From assembly GCF_047718555.1 (NCBI RefSeq), contig NZ_JBDNRK010000002.1:105649-169648 (forward strand): a stretch of DNA of 64,000 nucleotides, read 5' to 3'. Shown piece by piece: positions 1-8,667 of the stretch. A program made the translations under genes and the position numbers. Each line of letters starts with the position of its first letter. The first letter of the stretch is position 1. The DNA is from Clostridium_I sp047718555. Lineage in GTDB: Bacteria > Bacillota > Clostridia > Clostridiales > Clostridiaceae. The notes beneath the pieces were generated by a model. The model did no database searches and was not told the DNA's origin. It saw nothing but the letters and a program-made list of their open reading frames with translations.

Positions 1-506
1 TTGGGATCAATAAATACTGCTTCAGGGTGATAGAAATTTCCTATTAAATTTTTACCTCTAGGAAGATCTACAGCTACTTTGCCCCCTATACTGCTGTCTA
101 TTTGAGCTAATAGAGATGTAGGGATCTGAACAAAAGGTATTCCTCTTAAGGTAGTTGCAGCTGCAAAGCCAGTCAAATCTCCCACTACTCCTCCGCCAAG
201 GGCTATTATAAGATCTCCTCTGGTCATTTCAAAACCTAGAAGATCATCATAAAGCTTCAGTAGTACATCAATTGATTTACTCTTTTCCCCTGCTTCTACC
301 ACAAAGGCCTTTACATTATAGCTTTCCTCTCTTAAAGCTTCTTCAAGCTTTTGCCCATAGAAACTATTAACATTAGAATCTGTTACTACAGCAATTTTCT
401 TGCCACTATATATTTTCTTTATTTCTTTCCCAATAGAGTCCATTAATCCTTTTTCTATATAAATAGGATAAATTTTATGTGAAAGGTTTATCATAATATT
501 ACTCAT
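1..506 (-). CDS. aroB: 3-dehydroquinate synthase, N-terminal part (cut by window edge)
   Basis: Second step of the shikimate pathway, converting DAHP to 3-dehydroquinate in the cytoplasm. The first 168 residues are visible and the gene continues beyond the left edge; the family is usually about 350 residues. The NAD-binding GGGVVGDLTGFAAAT block and the GKNLIGNFYHP motif are clear. The ATG at 504-506 overlaps the tyrA stop codon by 8 bases and has an AAAGGAGGAAAC ribosome binding site about 12 bases upstream, so translation is probably coupled to tyrA. It is the third gene of an aroF-tyrA-aroB operon. The assignment is firm. Confidence 0.93.
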   Translation of the reverse strand, partial: MSNIMINLSHKIYPIYIEKGLMDSIGKEIKKIYSGKKIAVVTDSNVNSFYGQKLEEALREESYNVKAFVVEAGEKSKSIDVLLKLYDDLLGFEMTRGDLIIALGGGVVGDLTGFAAATTLRGIPFVQIPTSLLAQIDSSIGGKVAVDLPRGKNLIGNFYHPEAVFIDP

Positions 507-1359
507 TGCTGTTAAGTTTCCTCCTTTTTGAACCTGCCTTATTAAATATTTCTTTCATTAAGGCAACATCCTCTTTTCTAATGGCTTCCTTCATAAGAGA
601 TAAATTATTTTCAAATTCTTCAAGTTCAGTTAGTATATTTTCTTTATTGGAAATAAATAGCTCTGACCACAAATCAGGATTAATTAATGCTACTCTTGTT
701 GCATCTCTAAAGCTTCCCCCTATAAAGAAGCCTCTTTGCTCATCAAAATTATCACAATTCATTAAAGCCACAGCAATTATGTGTGGTACAGCACTGGTAT
801 AGGCTATAATTTTGTCATGAACTTTAGAATCTATTAAAACTACATTTTTGCAGCCTATATTTCTAGCAATATCTTCTATTAATTTGATATTTTCTTTTTT
901 ATTTTTCTCTGTTGGTGTTATTATATAATTTGCATTTTTAAAAATGTCCTTAGAGGCAAAGGCAAGTCCCTTTGACTCTCTTCCTGCCATTGGATGTCCT
1001 CCAATAAAATCAACATAATCTGGTATAAGGTCTGATACCTCTTTTACTATACTTTCCTTAATGCCAGAGGTGTCAGTGATAACTGCACCCCTTTTAAAAT
1101 CATTCTTATACTTTTTAATAAATTCTATTGCTGCCTCCGGGTATAGAGATACTATAACTATATCTGATTTACTTAGAGGCACTTCAGCATCCTTATATCC
1201 CCTGTCTATAATACCCATGTCTTCTGCAGTTTTAATTGCATTTAAATCAATATCAATTCCCCATAAATTATTAGGCTTCAGCTCCTTAAGAGCCATAGCA
1301 TAAGATCCACCAATTAATCCAAGTCCAACAACGGTAATATTAAATTCCAAGCTTATCAA
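499..1359 (-). CDS. tyrA: prephenate dehydrogenase
   Basis: Oxidative decarboxylation of prephenate to 4-hydroxyphenylpyruvate in tyrosine synthesis, using NAD(P). The 286-residue protein opens with a Rossmann loop VVGLGLIGGSYAMAL (residues 10-24). It carries the family motif GHPMAGRESKG (121-131), which contains the catalytic histidine. No C-terminal ACT domain is present, so allosteric control by tyrosine through ACT is unlikely. The start is a TTG with a GGAG 8 bases upstream; it lies 20 bases inside the end of aroF. A second TTG three codons on is the alternative start. Confidence 0.93.
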   Translation of the reverse strand: MISLEFNITVVGLGLIGGSYAMALKELKPNNLWGIDIDLNAIKTAEDMGIIDRGYKDAEVPLSKSDIVIVSLYPEAAIEFIKKYKNDFKRGAVITDTSGIKESIVKEVSDLIPDYVDFIGGHPMAGRESKGLAFASKDIFKNANYIITPTEKNKKENIKLIEDIARNIGCKNVVLIDSKVHDKIIAYTSAVPHIIAVALMNCDNFDEQRGFFIGGSFRDATRVALINPDLWSELFISNKENILTELEEFENNLSLMKEAIRKEDVALMKEIFNKAGSKRRKLNSNE

Positions 1360-2371
1360 CGTTAAAGCTCCATTTAAATTTTTCTATTTCCTTTAAAGAA
1401 TCCATTAGAGACTTGAATTTATTTGGTTTTATGGATTGCTGACCATCACATTTAGCATTAGCAGGATCATTATGTACCTCAATTATTAATCCATCTGCAC
1501 CAACTGCTACAGCTGCTTTTGAAAGAGGTTCTACCATCCACCACATTCCTGCTGCATGACTTGGGTCAACTATAACTGGAAGATGACTTTGTTTCTTTAT
1601 AGCTGGTATAGCACTTAAGTCTAAAGTATTTCTAGTGTAAGTTTCATAAGTTCTTATTCCTCTTTCACATAGTATTACATTTTCATTTCCACCAGCCATT
1701 ATATATTCTGCTGACATAAGCCATTCTTCAATGGTAGCACATAATCCTCTCTTTAAAAGAATAGGCTTATTAGTTTTTCCAAGTTCCTTTAAAAGTTCGA
1801 AGTTCTGCATGTTTCTAGCTCCAACCTGTATTACATCAACATCTTCAACAAATCTTTCAAGCATCTTAGTTCCCATTAATTCTGTTACTATTGGAAGCCC
1901 TGTTTTTTCTCTAGCAATTTTTAAAAGTTCTAAGCCTTCTAGTTCCATACCTTGGAAACTGTAAGGTGAGGTTCTAGGTTTGAAAGCACCACCTCTTAAA
2001 AAGCCTGCTCCTGCTTCTTTAACATCTTCTGCTATACTCACAATTTGATCTTCACTTTCAACGGAACATGGTCCTGCTATAACAGCTAATTTACCTCCGC
2101 CAATAGTTCTGCCATTTATATTTATTATAGAATCTTCAGGATGGAATAATCTATTTGCTTTCTTATATGGTTCCTGAACAATCATAACTTTTTCAACCTC
2201 ATCATATGCCTGAATCTGCTCTGGATCAATTGCTCTAGTATCTCCTATTAAACCTAGTATACAGTAATTATCGCCAAAATCCACATGAACCATTAATCCT
2301 TTTTTCTCTAATCTTTCTTGGAAAATTTCTATTTTCTCTTTTGATGTTCCTGGTTTCATAACAATTATCAT
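1340..2371 (-). CDS. aroF: 3-deoxy-7-phosphoheptulonate synthase (DAHP synthase, AroF type)
   Basis: First committed step of the shikimate pathway: condensation of phosphoenolpyruvate and erythrose 4-phosphate. The 343 residues have an N-terminal ferredoxin-like regulatory segment (about 1-70), as in the Thermotoga-type enzyme, followed by the (beta/alpha)8 barrel. The barrel carries GPCSVES (100-106), GGAFKPRTSPYSFQG (about 127-141), LLKRG and VDPSHAAG. The N-terminal segment is the known site of feedback inhibition by aromatic amino acids in this class. It is the first gene of the operon. A promoter at 2594-2622 gives a leader of about 220 bases that contains a MITE-like repeat. I saw no T-box or tryptophan-type attenuator. 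Confidence 0.95.
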   Translation of the reverse strand: MIIVMKPGTSKEKIEIFQERLEKKGLMVHVDFGDNYCILGLIGDTRAIDPEQIQAYDEVEKVMIVQEPYKKANRLFHPEDSIININGRTIGGGKLAVIAGPCSVESEDQIVSIAEDVKEAGAGFLRGGAFKPRTSPYSFQGMELEGLELLKIAREKTGLPIVTELMGTKMLERFVEDVDVIQVGARNMQNFELLKELGKTNKPILLKRGLCATIEEWLMSAEYIMAGGNENVILCERGIRTYETYTRNTLDLSAIPAIKKQSHLPVIVDPSHAAGMWWMVEPLSKAAVAVGADGLIIEVHNDPANAKCDGQQSIKPNKFKSLMDSLKEIEKFKWSFNVDKLGI

Positions 2372-2419
2372 AATAATTGCCTCCTCTTATTTTGAATTTA
2401 TTTTAAATCTCCTATTCCT

Positions 2420-2479
2420 AGGTATATTCAGACAAATGATTAGCCAGTTCTTTGGCTTACTATTTATTTTCATATACCT
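2420..2479. repeat. MITE-like element, copy 1 (60 bp)
   Basis: Starts AGGTATATTC and ends CATATACCT, which are imperfect inverted ends. The inner right side (TTACTATTTATTTTCATAT) matches the copy at 58905-59063. It lies inside the aroF leader. No coding capacity. Confidence 0.6.
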
Positions 2480-2593
2480 TTTTAGAAGATACTTTAAAGC
2501 TGATTTTAATTCCATTACATTAGTTAAGTAAAATTTTATTTACAATTTATAGTAAGTATCTGTTTTACACTGTATAGTGTTAAAGCAATTATA

Positions 2594-2622
2594 TTATACT
2601 CGTTTTCTTATTATTAATCAAA
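2594..2622 (-). promoter_or_regulatory. putative promoter of the aroF-tyrA-aroB operon
   Basis: On the minus strand the -35 is TTGATT (2617-2622) and the -10 is TATAAT (2594-2599), spaced by 17 bases. It faces aroF. Confidence 0.55.
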
Positions 2623-2641
2623 GTTATTATTAATATTATTA

Positions 2642-2674
2642 TAAAAAAAAGGAAGACTCTCAATGAGTCTTCCT
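2642..2674 (-). terminator. rho-independent terminator
   Basis: Ten-base-pair arms, AGGAAGACTC (2650-2659) and GAGTCTTCCT (2665-2674), with a five-base loop. The run of eight A on the plus strand (2642-2650) is a U-tract on the minus strand. It would end transcripts of the small gene at 2708-2854. Confidence 0.75.
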
Positions 2675-2707
2675 GTTAATCAATATCCTACTTAATTGAT
2701 TTACCTA

Positions 2708-2854
2708 TTAAACAGCAACTAATCTATTAAACTCATTATGTGAAAATATATGAAATTTTTTTGTGCAAAAGTAATAGCCAGCGCTAAAATAAAAGCCCAA
2801 GCTAAAATAAAAACCATATATTTTATTACTTACTGCACTAACAAGCTTATTCAT
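2708..2854 (-). CDS. small aromatic-rich protein, 48 residues, unknown
   Basis: An ATG at 2854 opens a 48-codon frame ending just before a good terminator. The product has a short polar start, then an aromatic-rich core with an imperfect repeat (GFYFSLGFYFSAGYYFC), then a basic tail. The core could be a short membrane segment. The ribosome binding site is weak: GAAGGAAAG lies 13 bases from the ATG, with GGTG nearer. I do not recognise a family. A chance frame is possible, but the following terminator favours a real short transcript. Confidence 0.4.
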   Translation of the reverse strand: MNKLVSAVSNKIYGFYFSLGFYFSAGYYFCTKKFHIFSHNEFNRLVAV

Positions 2855-3090
2855 ATAAATTCACCAACTTTCCTTCTAATCAATTCTGTAACTAACTTTT
2901 ATATCTATTATAACAAATAGAGGGCTTCTGTCAACGATTTTAATAAGTTTTCTAAATATTTAAATTAGTCAGAAGTACTTTTGCCAATTTATCAATTAAA
3001 TATGAAAGTTTACTATGTAAAATGTTATTTTTATATTTTTTGCAATATTACTGTATACTATCTTTAGAAAAGTAAATATTTAAGTTCCTA

Positions 3091-3312
3091 TTATCCAACT
3101 ATCCTAAATACACTTTCTGTCCAATCGCTAATTGCATGAAATATTGAACTTGTAAGTATATTTTTAGTTTTTAACATTGTATATCCGAAAATCAAACTAA
3201 TAGGAATTAGATCAATACTTTCTTTTCTAAACAAAACTATTAATCCAACTAAAAATAATTCAAAAAAGTATATTGATGCTTGTAAAAATAACATTTCTTT
3301 TCTGGAAATCAT
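3091..3312 (-). pseudogene. C-terminal fragment of a CPBP/Abi-type membrane protease
   Basis: The 73-residue frame has two hydrophobic segments and ends in a block (KTKNILTSSIFHAISDW) like the last conserved motif of CPBP intramembrane proteases, where a His near the C-terminus is catalytic. The earlier EExxxR and FxxxH motifs are missing and the family is normally over 200 residues, so this looks like a remnant. The sequence just upstream (about 3328-3360) resembles part of the two-hairpin repeat family. A real small protein is the alternative. Confidence 0.45.
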
Positions 3313-3635
3313 TATGTGGAATCAGGTACTAAATATTTAGTGGAAGTTTCAATTGATAATTTCCGCGATTTGAAGTATAATTTTTGTGTAAATTAATGTA
3401 TTTAGGCGTATATTATTTTACCATAAATCTTTCACTCTTCCGAGTGGGAGATTTATTTTTTTATGAAAAAAACTATCGCACTAATTTTTTAGTGCGACAG
3501 TCCCTTATTCAACAACTTAATATTATATAATTCTTATTTTTTCTTTAATCTAATACATCTACCCATTATATGGAATTGAAATTTTTCTATTTAATATATA
3601 AAATGCATATTTATATTATACATTATAATTTACAA
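3313..3635. other. gene-free stretch with two hairpins
   Basis: Contains a plus-strand hairpin (3425-3437 with 3442-3454, one GG/TT bulge) followed by T7, and the minus-strand terminator listed separately. I see no gene. Confidence 0.5.
3466..3497 (-). terminator. terminator of the module A operon
   Basis: Arms TCGCACTAA (3476-3484) and TTAGTGCGA (3489-3497) with a four-base loop. The A7 at 3466-3472 gives a U-tract on the minus strand. It lies about 140 bases after the signal peptidase stop. Confidence 0.7.
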
Positions 3636-4160
3636 TCAAAAAACCTTAAATCCATTAAATGGGAAAATTTTAAGTATCACATGCCCTTCAATTGATCTTA
3701 TATTAATTTCACCAAAATATCTACTATCATTACTTAACATTCTATTATCACCAAGTACAAAAACAAATCCTTTTTTTATTTTAATCTTTTGATTCTCATG
3801 TAAGAAAGTACCTCCATTTGTAGCAATATTTCTTTCAATATAAGGCTCCTTTAAATTGCTACCATTTATATAAATATTACCACCCCTAAGCTCTATTTCA
3901 TCACCTTCTATACCTATAATCCTTTTTATATATACATCATGATTTACATTTTGAGAATCAAAAACGATAATTTCACCTCTCTTAAAGTTTTTTCTTAATA
4001 ATGAGATTTTTTCAATTAAGGCACTATCATTATTATTAAGTGTAGGTGCCATTGATGGACCATTAACATGTACTCTTGAAATTATATAAGTTTTGAAAAA
4101 TATAGATACTATTATAGTTATAGCTATTAATTTTATTAGTTTTATTCGATCATTTTTCAT
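3636..4160 (-). CDS. type I signal peptidase
   Basis: Membrane serine protease that removes signal peptides from exported proteins. From the chosen ATG (4160) it has 174 residues: one N-terminal membrane anchor (about 8-28), the catalytic Ser in NGPSMAPT (S36), the catalytic Lys in YIKRIIG (K79), and the box GDNRMLSNDSRYFG. A longer frame starts at a TTG (4178), but that TTG lies in the GAGG ribosome binding site. It is the last gene of the module A operon, after an ABC transporter. It is therefore probably dedicated to the exported protein at 7739-8185, although this is inferred from position. Confidence 0.9.
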   Translation of the reverse strand: MKNDRIKLIKLIAITIIVSIFFKTYIISRVHVNGPSMAPTLNNNDSALIEKISLLRKNFKRGEIIVFDSQNVNHDVYIKRIIGIEGDEIELRGGNIYINGSNLKEPYIERNIATNGGTFLHENQKIKIKKGFVFVLGDNRMLSNDSRYFGEINIRSIEGHVILKIFPFNGFKVF

Positions 4161-4201
4161 TTTATTTTTATACCTCAAATCTAAATATAGACAAAATTAA
4201 T

Positions 4202-4852
4202 TTATAATATCTGAGATAAATTACCATTATCTAATTCATAAACGTAATCACTTATTTCAGTTATATCTTCTGAAATATGACTTGTTAAAAGTATTGTTCT
4301 TCCTTTTTCTTTAAGTTCAAGTAGTTTTTGTTTTATTAATTTTACACCCTCTTTATCTAGACCGTTCATTGGCTCGTCAAGAATCAATATTTCGGGATTT
4401 TCCATAAGAGCTTGAGCAATACCTAGTCGTTGTTTCATTCCTAATGAATATTTTTTTACACTTTTATGATTATTTATATCTAAATTAACACATTTCATTG
4501 CATTTTCAATCTCTATATTCCCTATTTTATTGTTTATACTAGCTAAAAACTTAAGATTTTCAAATGCAGTATACTCAGGTAAAAAACCAGGATGTTCAAT
4601 TAGAACACCAATATTTTCAGGAAAATCGACATCTGATCCAACTTTTTTACCATTAACATTAACATATCCTGATGTAGGTCTTATAAATCCACATATAGCT
4701 TTAAAAAGTAGACTTTTTCCTGAACCATTTCTTCCAATAAGTCCATAACACTTTCCTTTTTTTATATTTAAATTAATATTATTCAATACATTTACATCTT
4801 TATATCTTTTAGTTAAGTTTACAATTTCTATCACATTTTTAGTAGACTCCAT
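4202..4852 (-). CDS. ABC transporter ATP-binding protein
   Basis: ATPase of an ABC-2-type exporter, 216 residues. It shows Walker A GRNGSGKS (about 39-46), the signature YSLGMKQRLG, Walker B ILILDEP and the H-loop LLTSHI. It has the short form typical of bacteriocin/lantibiotic immunity and antibiotic efflux ATPases. Its partners are the three membrane proteins encoded directly upstream (4876-7385). ATG with GAGGTG 6 bases upstream. Confidence 0.9.
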   Translation of the reverse strand: MESTKNVIEIVNLTKRYKDVNVLNNINLNIKKGKCYGLIGRNGSGKSLLFKAICGFIRPTSGYVNVNGKKVGSDVDFPENIGVLIEHPGFLPEYTAFENLKFLASINNKIGNIEIENAMKCVNLDINNHKSVKKYSLGMKQRLGIAQALMENPEILILDEPMNGLDKEGVKLIKQKLLELKEKGRTILLTSHISEDITEISDYVYELDNGNLSQIL

Positions 4853-4875
4853 AAAAACACCTCTTTTATTTTTTA

Positions 4876-5706
4876 TTAAATATTAGCAATATCTCTTTTT
4901 TTAACTATTAATATATTAAAAATAAAATTAATAGTTAAAAAAATGCATAAATACAAAATTGAAAATGATAAATTAAAATCTTTAAGTCCGCCTTTAAAAA
5001 AATCATGCCTTATTAACATTTGTTGATTCATCAATATGAATTTATTTATTTTATTGAACTCTGTTGTACCTACAGTAATAAAACATATCATCATACAAAT
5101 TACTGCCGCATGGGTTGAATTGAAAAAAATATAATATATATTATTAATAAAACTTATTAAGCATATCATAGTAATGACATTTAATATAATTATATATAGT
5201 ACTATTAAATATTGATTTTTATCAGCAGTTAATTGGTTGTAATTATTAATTAAAATATTAGTATTTATAAATGCTCTATACCCCATCCTTATGAATATTG
5301 TAATCAATGAAGCACTAAATACTACTAAATAATATTTTAAAACAATAATCCAAATAGTGATGTTATAAGATATAATCCAGTCAGATTTTTTTTTAGCTCT
5401 AGGTAAAATTAAAATAGTCCTTTCTCTAAACTTATGAATAATACAAATGTTAATTAAATAAACAAGTAAAATATTTGGAACTATCCATAATGTAAAAACT
5501 TGGAAATTTTTCGTAATATCAAAATTTCCATTTAACCCTCCAAAAACTAATATTAATATATCTCCCATATAAAATAGTTGTGAACGTTGAATATTTAGAA
5601 TACTTAAATTTATGTATGTTGTCATTACTGATATAATTACTAAAATTAATATATGTATTTTATTATTTGTGCCTTTTAAGTTTATTTTTAATAATCTTCT
5701 AATCAC
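4876..5706 (-). CDS. ABC-2-type membrane permease subunit (third of three)
   Basis: A 276-residue protein with about six hydrophobic segments and a basic N-terminus. It overlaps the upstream permease gene by 8 bases and precedes the ATPase. No residue-level family motif is recognisable, so the assignment rests on topology, size and operon position. Three different permeases with one ATPase recalls the multi-subunit immunity exporters of bacteriocin loci, but I cannot name the substrate. Confidence 0.65.
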   Translation of the reverse strand: MIRRLLKINLKGTNNKIHILILVIISVMTTYINLSILNIQRSQLFYMGDILILVFGGLNGNFDITKNFQVFTLWIVPNILLVYLINICIIHKFRERTILILPRAKKKSDWIISYNITIWIIVLKYYLVVFSASLITIFIRMGYRAFINTNILINNYNQLTADKNQYLIVLYIIILNVITMICLISFINNIYYIFFNSTHAAVICMMICFITVGTTEFNKINKFILMNQQMLIRHDFFKGGLKDFNLSFSILYLCIFLTINFIFNILIVKKRDIANI

Positions 5707-6571
5707 CTTTAACCACTAACCTTCTGTTAAACATTAAATTAATTAATATTAATATACTTAAAAATATTAAACTAATTGTAAATGATTGTGTTAATGTAAC
5801 ATCATAAATTTTTATACTATCAAATCTATGGAAACTTATAATTGCAATTGTATGCATTCCTATATATTTCATTATTTTAAATATCCCTATCGTTAAATTA
5901 TACATAAAGCTAACTATACTTATAAAAATATATATACTTATAACTAAATCACAAATATAAATATTAGAAATATAATTTGTCAATACATCTCTAAAATTAA
6001 TAATTATAGCCGTAGCTATATAAATTTCTAAAAATGAAATAATAATGGCTTGTATAGGTGTTAATGAAAATACAAAATTACTTAGGTATAATGCATCAAC
6101 AAGTTTCATACTAACATTTATATTTGTAATTGTTGAACTCCAATTTTTGTCAAAGCCAAAAAATATATAACTAATTATAAATGCTGACAAAAAAAATATA
6201 GTTGCAATTAATAAACCTATAAGCAAGTTTGCAATTAATTTACTTATTATCCACAGAACCTTTTTTTTACTTCTTACAATTATGTATTGATAATGTTTAA
6301 TTTTTAAATTAATAATAGAAGTTACTATTATTACAAATGGTAAATAAAAACATAATACTATTATTGGATAAGTTACCACTTTAAAAAATCCATCCCAAAT
6401 ATTAATATCTAAATTATATTTTAAACTAAAGTCATTTAATGGCTCTATGATTTTATAAGAAATAAATAAAAAAAACATTATGCTAAAACATATTATTCTT
6501 GGAAGTCTGCATACTTTTAAATTTAATTTAATCAAATTAAACACGGTATATTTTCTAAAACTATTATTCAT
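5699..6571 (-). CDS. ABC-2-type membrane permease subunit (second of three)
   Basis: 290 residues with about six predicted membrane helices and short loops. It overlaps both neighbouring permease genes by 8 bases, so the three are probably translationally coupled. It has no extracellular domain. It is similar in size and layout to its two neighbours but diverged in sequence. Function is inferred from the adjacent ATPase. Confidence 0.65.
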   Translation of the reverse strand: MNNSFRKYTVFNLIKLNLKVCRLPRIICFSIMFFLFISYKIIEPLNDFSLKYNLDINIWDGFFKVVTYPIIVLCFYLPFVIIVTSIINLKIKHYQYIIVRSKKKVLWIISKLIANLLIGLLIATIFFLSAFIISYIFFGFDKNWSSTITNINVSMKLVDALYLSNFVFSLTPIQAIIISFLEIYIATAIIINFRDVLTNYISNIYICDLVISIYIFISIVSFMYNLTIGIFKIMKYIGMHTIAIISFHRFDSIKIYDVTLTQSFTISLIFLSILILINLMFNRRLVVKGD

Positions 6572-7385
6572 AAATACTCCTCTTTCTTGATTTTAAGATA
6601 AATAAAGCAGAAGAAAAAAATGTAATAAATACAAGTTCTACTATAATTTCATTAACTGTTACTTTTGGAATCAAATAGAATTGGTTTATTTCTGTAGGTA
6701 AATAAGATTGTATATTAAGAAATTGAAATATCAGATCTCCTCCAACCCAAAACAAAAATGGTGAAATCATTACTGCAATTGTATTTTTTATAAATGAAGA
6801 TACCGCTAATGCAATACTTGAATATGCAAAACCAAATATAAATTCAATAAATATATGTACTGCTACATATAAATAAAAATTATATATGAGCAAATTTGAA
6901 AAAACTCCTCCATACATACCTTTTCCCGAAAAATCATTTATATTTCCACTAAAAGACAATCTTACAATTATTGTTAAAATAATTGTTGGTAATGAAACAG
7001 CTATACCTCCCACTAACCCATTAGTAAGTAATTTTGCAGCTAAATATTTGTCATGATTAATTCTTACATCAATATATTTAATCATACCATTTTTAACATC
7101 CTCTAAATATGATAATGAAAATGGAAGTGCAGCGATTATTGGCATTAAAGGTGTATATAACAGTAATGAATCAAACCAAACGGAATACATATTAAGCTCT
7201 TTCTTAACCATTGATCTAACTGTGGCTTGAAGCTGTGGTGTCTGAATATCAGAAGCATTATAATCAAAAAAAAGATATTTATGAATTTGATTATATCCAC
7301 CTAAAATGTGAATTAGTATTCCTATGAAAATAATAATTAAAAATCTTTTACTTAAAATCGCTTTCTTTAATTGGTTTTTTATCAT
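6564..7385 (-). CDS. ABC-2-type membrane permease subunit (first of three)
   Basis: 273 residues. One membrane helix lies near the N-terminus, followed by an external loop of roughly 60 residues and about five further helices, a common ABC-2 permease topology. The block YLAAKLLTNGLVGGIAVSLP resembles the ABC-2 core. It is the first gene after the long intergenic hairpin at 7472-7523, so it may be expressed at a lower level than the exported protein gene upstream. Confidence 0.68.
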   Translation of the reverse strand: MIKNQLKKAILSKRFLIIIFIGILIHILGGYNQIHKYLFFDYNASDIQTPQLQATVRSMVKKELNMYSVWFDSLLLYTPLMPIIAALPFSLSYLEDVKNGMIKYIDVRINHDKYLAAKLLTNGLVGGIAVSLPTIILTIIVRLSFSGNINDFSGKGMYGGVFSNLLIYNFYLYVAVHIFIEFIFGFAYSSIALAVSSFIKNTIAVMISPFLFWVGGDLIFQFLNIQSYLPTEINQFYLIPKVTVNEIIVELVFITFFSSALFILKSRKRSIYE

Positions 7386-7471
7386 ATCTTATTCCTCTTC
7401 CTAATAAAAATTTATATATTATTATATAATACATTATTTGCTTATATATCTCTATCGATTTACTTATTAAT

Positions 7472-7523
7472 AATACAAGGTAAAAAGATATATCAATAAG
7501 TGATATTCTTTTTACCTTGTATT
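7472..7523 (-). terminator. long hairpin between exported-protein gene and exporter genes (attenuator candidate)
   Basis: Perfect 16-bp arms, AATACAAGGTAAAAAG (7472-7487) and its complement (7508-7523), extended by an inner ATATC/GATAT pairing. It has no strong U-tract on the minus strand. The position recalls the partial terminators that separate a highly expressed peptide gene from its exporter. Confidence 0.55.
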
Positions 7524-7738
7524 TCTCAAAGTCTAGATGATTTTAAAATATTTATAGTTTTCTAGTTAATATATGTTTTTATTAAAATTAACAATTTAAA
7601 GTATTATTAATTTTCAGAAATAAAGTGTACGAAGAATAGCATCCGATGGATTTACGAATGTGCTCAACGCAATATCCCTCTTGATATTATTTTTTAAATC
7701 ATGAAAGTTGTCCAAATACATACTGTAAAAATTTGTAC

Positions 7739-8185
7739 CTATTTTGTCGAACTTATATCTATATATCCATATGCTGATCTAGCAGTTGTTTCAAAATAAT
7801 CATTTTCTACCAATAAGCTATAGTAATATGAATAACTCATACTGCTACTTGGAAAATTCGTATATCCAGCACCTTGTTGAACCAATGCTTCACCAGTCCT
7901 AGGATCACCATTTGAATTAATCATCTGAGCACGTACATAATAAGATGGTCCATCTACTATACGAGTTAATGAAATTTTTCCAGAATTAGATTGAGTGCAA
8001 TAATAAGTTCTTCCTTGAGTAGGCAACGTAAATGCTGGTAATGTTACTGACCAAGTATCTGCATGTACATTTGTAGCTCCAGAAAAAGTAGTAATAGCTA
8101 TAAAACTTAATGCTATTATTAATCCTAAGTAAATTTTTTGTATAAATTTATCTTTAAAATGACTGTTTATTATTTGGCATTTCAT
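7739..8185 (-). CDS. exported small protein, DUF2712-like in appearance
   Basis: 148 residues. A long signal peptide with a basic start and a hydrophobic core (about 20-36) ends near VHA, giving a mature part beginning DTWSVTLPAFTLP. That mature part is about 105 residues, rich in Ser, Tyr and Gly, with a single Cys and no lipobox. The TLPAF start and the two-strand layout resemble clostridial DUF2712 proteins, but I could not check this. It is the first gene of the module A operon, under a BlaI-type operator, with a dedicated ABC exporter and signal peptidase downstream. A bacteriocin-like or cell-wall-active role is an inference from context. Confidence 0.75.
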   Translation of the reverse strand: MKCQIINSHFKDKFIQKIYLGLIIALSFIAITTFSGATNVHADTWSVTLPAFTLPTQGRTYYCTQSNSGKISLTRIVDGPSYYVRAQMINSNGDPRTGEALVQQGAGYTNFPSSSMSYSYYYSLLVENDYFETTARSAYGYIDISSTK

Positions 8186-8288
8186 ATTATATTCTCCTTT
8201 TTTTATAACTTTTTATGGTATACCGTAAAACAAATCTTCTCTCTATTTAATTGTTTTTAATACTAAAATGCGCATCTCATTTACACTT

Positions 8289-8317
8289 ATTTTACTTAAG
8301 TAGAATAAGTATGTCAA
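8289..8317 (-). promoter_or_regulatory. module A promoter with BlaI-type operator
   Basis: Minus-strand -35 TTGACA (8312-8317), 17-base spacer, -10 TAAAAT (8289-8294). The palindrome ATTTTACTTAAGTAGAAT (8289-8306) covers the -10; the full dyad runs 8285-8310. The same pattern lies in front of blaI and module B, so repression by the M56/BlaI pair is expected. Confidence 0.75.
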
Positions 8318-8441
8318 TATTTTTATTTATTTAATAATATTTAAATTTAGTTAATAAGTTTTCTTAGTACAGCTGAATATTGAGTTGCTTATTTTATTAG
8401 TAAAAAAATAAATGCAATAAAAGAATATAATATATTTTTAC

Positions 8442-8499
8442 TTGACTAACCATATTCTACTATTGTACAATAGCATTATTAATTCTATAGCAGTAGAAT
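8442..8499 (+). promoter_or_regulatory. promoter of the divergent secreted-protein gene with two operators
   Basis: Plus-strand -35 TTGACT (8442-8447), 18-base spacer, -10 TACAAT (8466-8471). Operator 1 is ATTCTAC-TATT-GTACAAT (8454-8471), over the -10. Operator 2 is ATTCTAT-AGCA-GTAGAAT (8482-8499), just downstream. The leader to the ATG at 8668 is about 190 bases. Confidence 0.75.
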
Positions 8500-8667
8500 A
8501 TAATTATGCTTTTATTTACTTTGATGGCTGAAAGCCATTATTTTATCTAATTTATTGAGATTACTTTGTACTTCATGACATGGATGCTCTCTTTATCCAA
8601 AATACGATGAAAATAAATACAAACTGTATATAATCTTTATCAATGAAGGAGTGGAGTGTAAAATATT

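Noticed and set aside
2372..2600. Looking for a T-box or aromatic attenuator in the aroF leader
   Set aside because: I found no T-box motif and no leader peptide; the leader is largely the MITE-like repeat.
7739..8185. Reading this exported protein as lactococcin 972 itself
   Set aside because: Length and residue pattern do not match lactococcin 972; only the module B transporter resembles that group.
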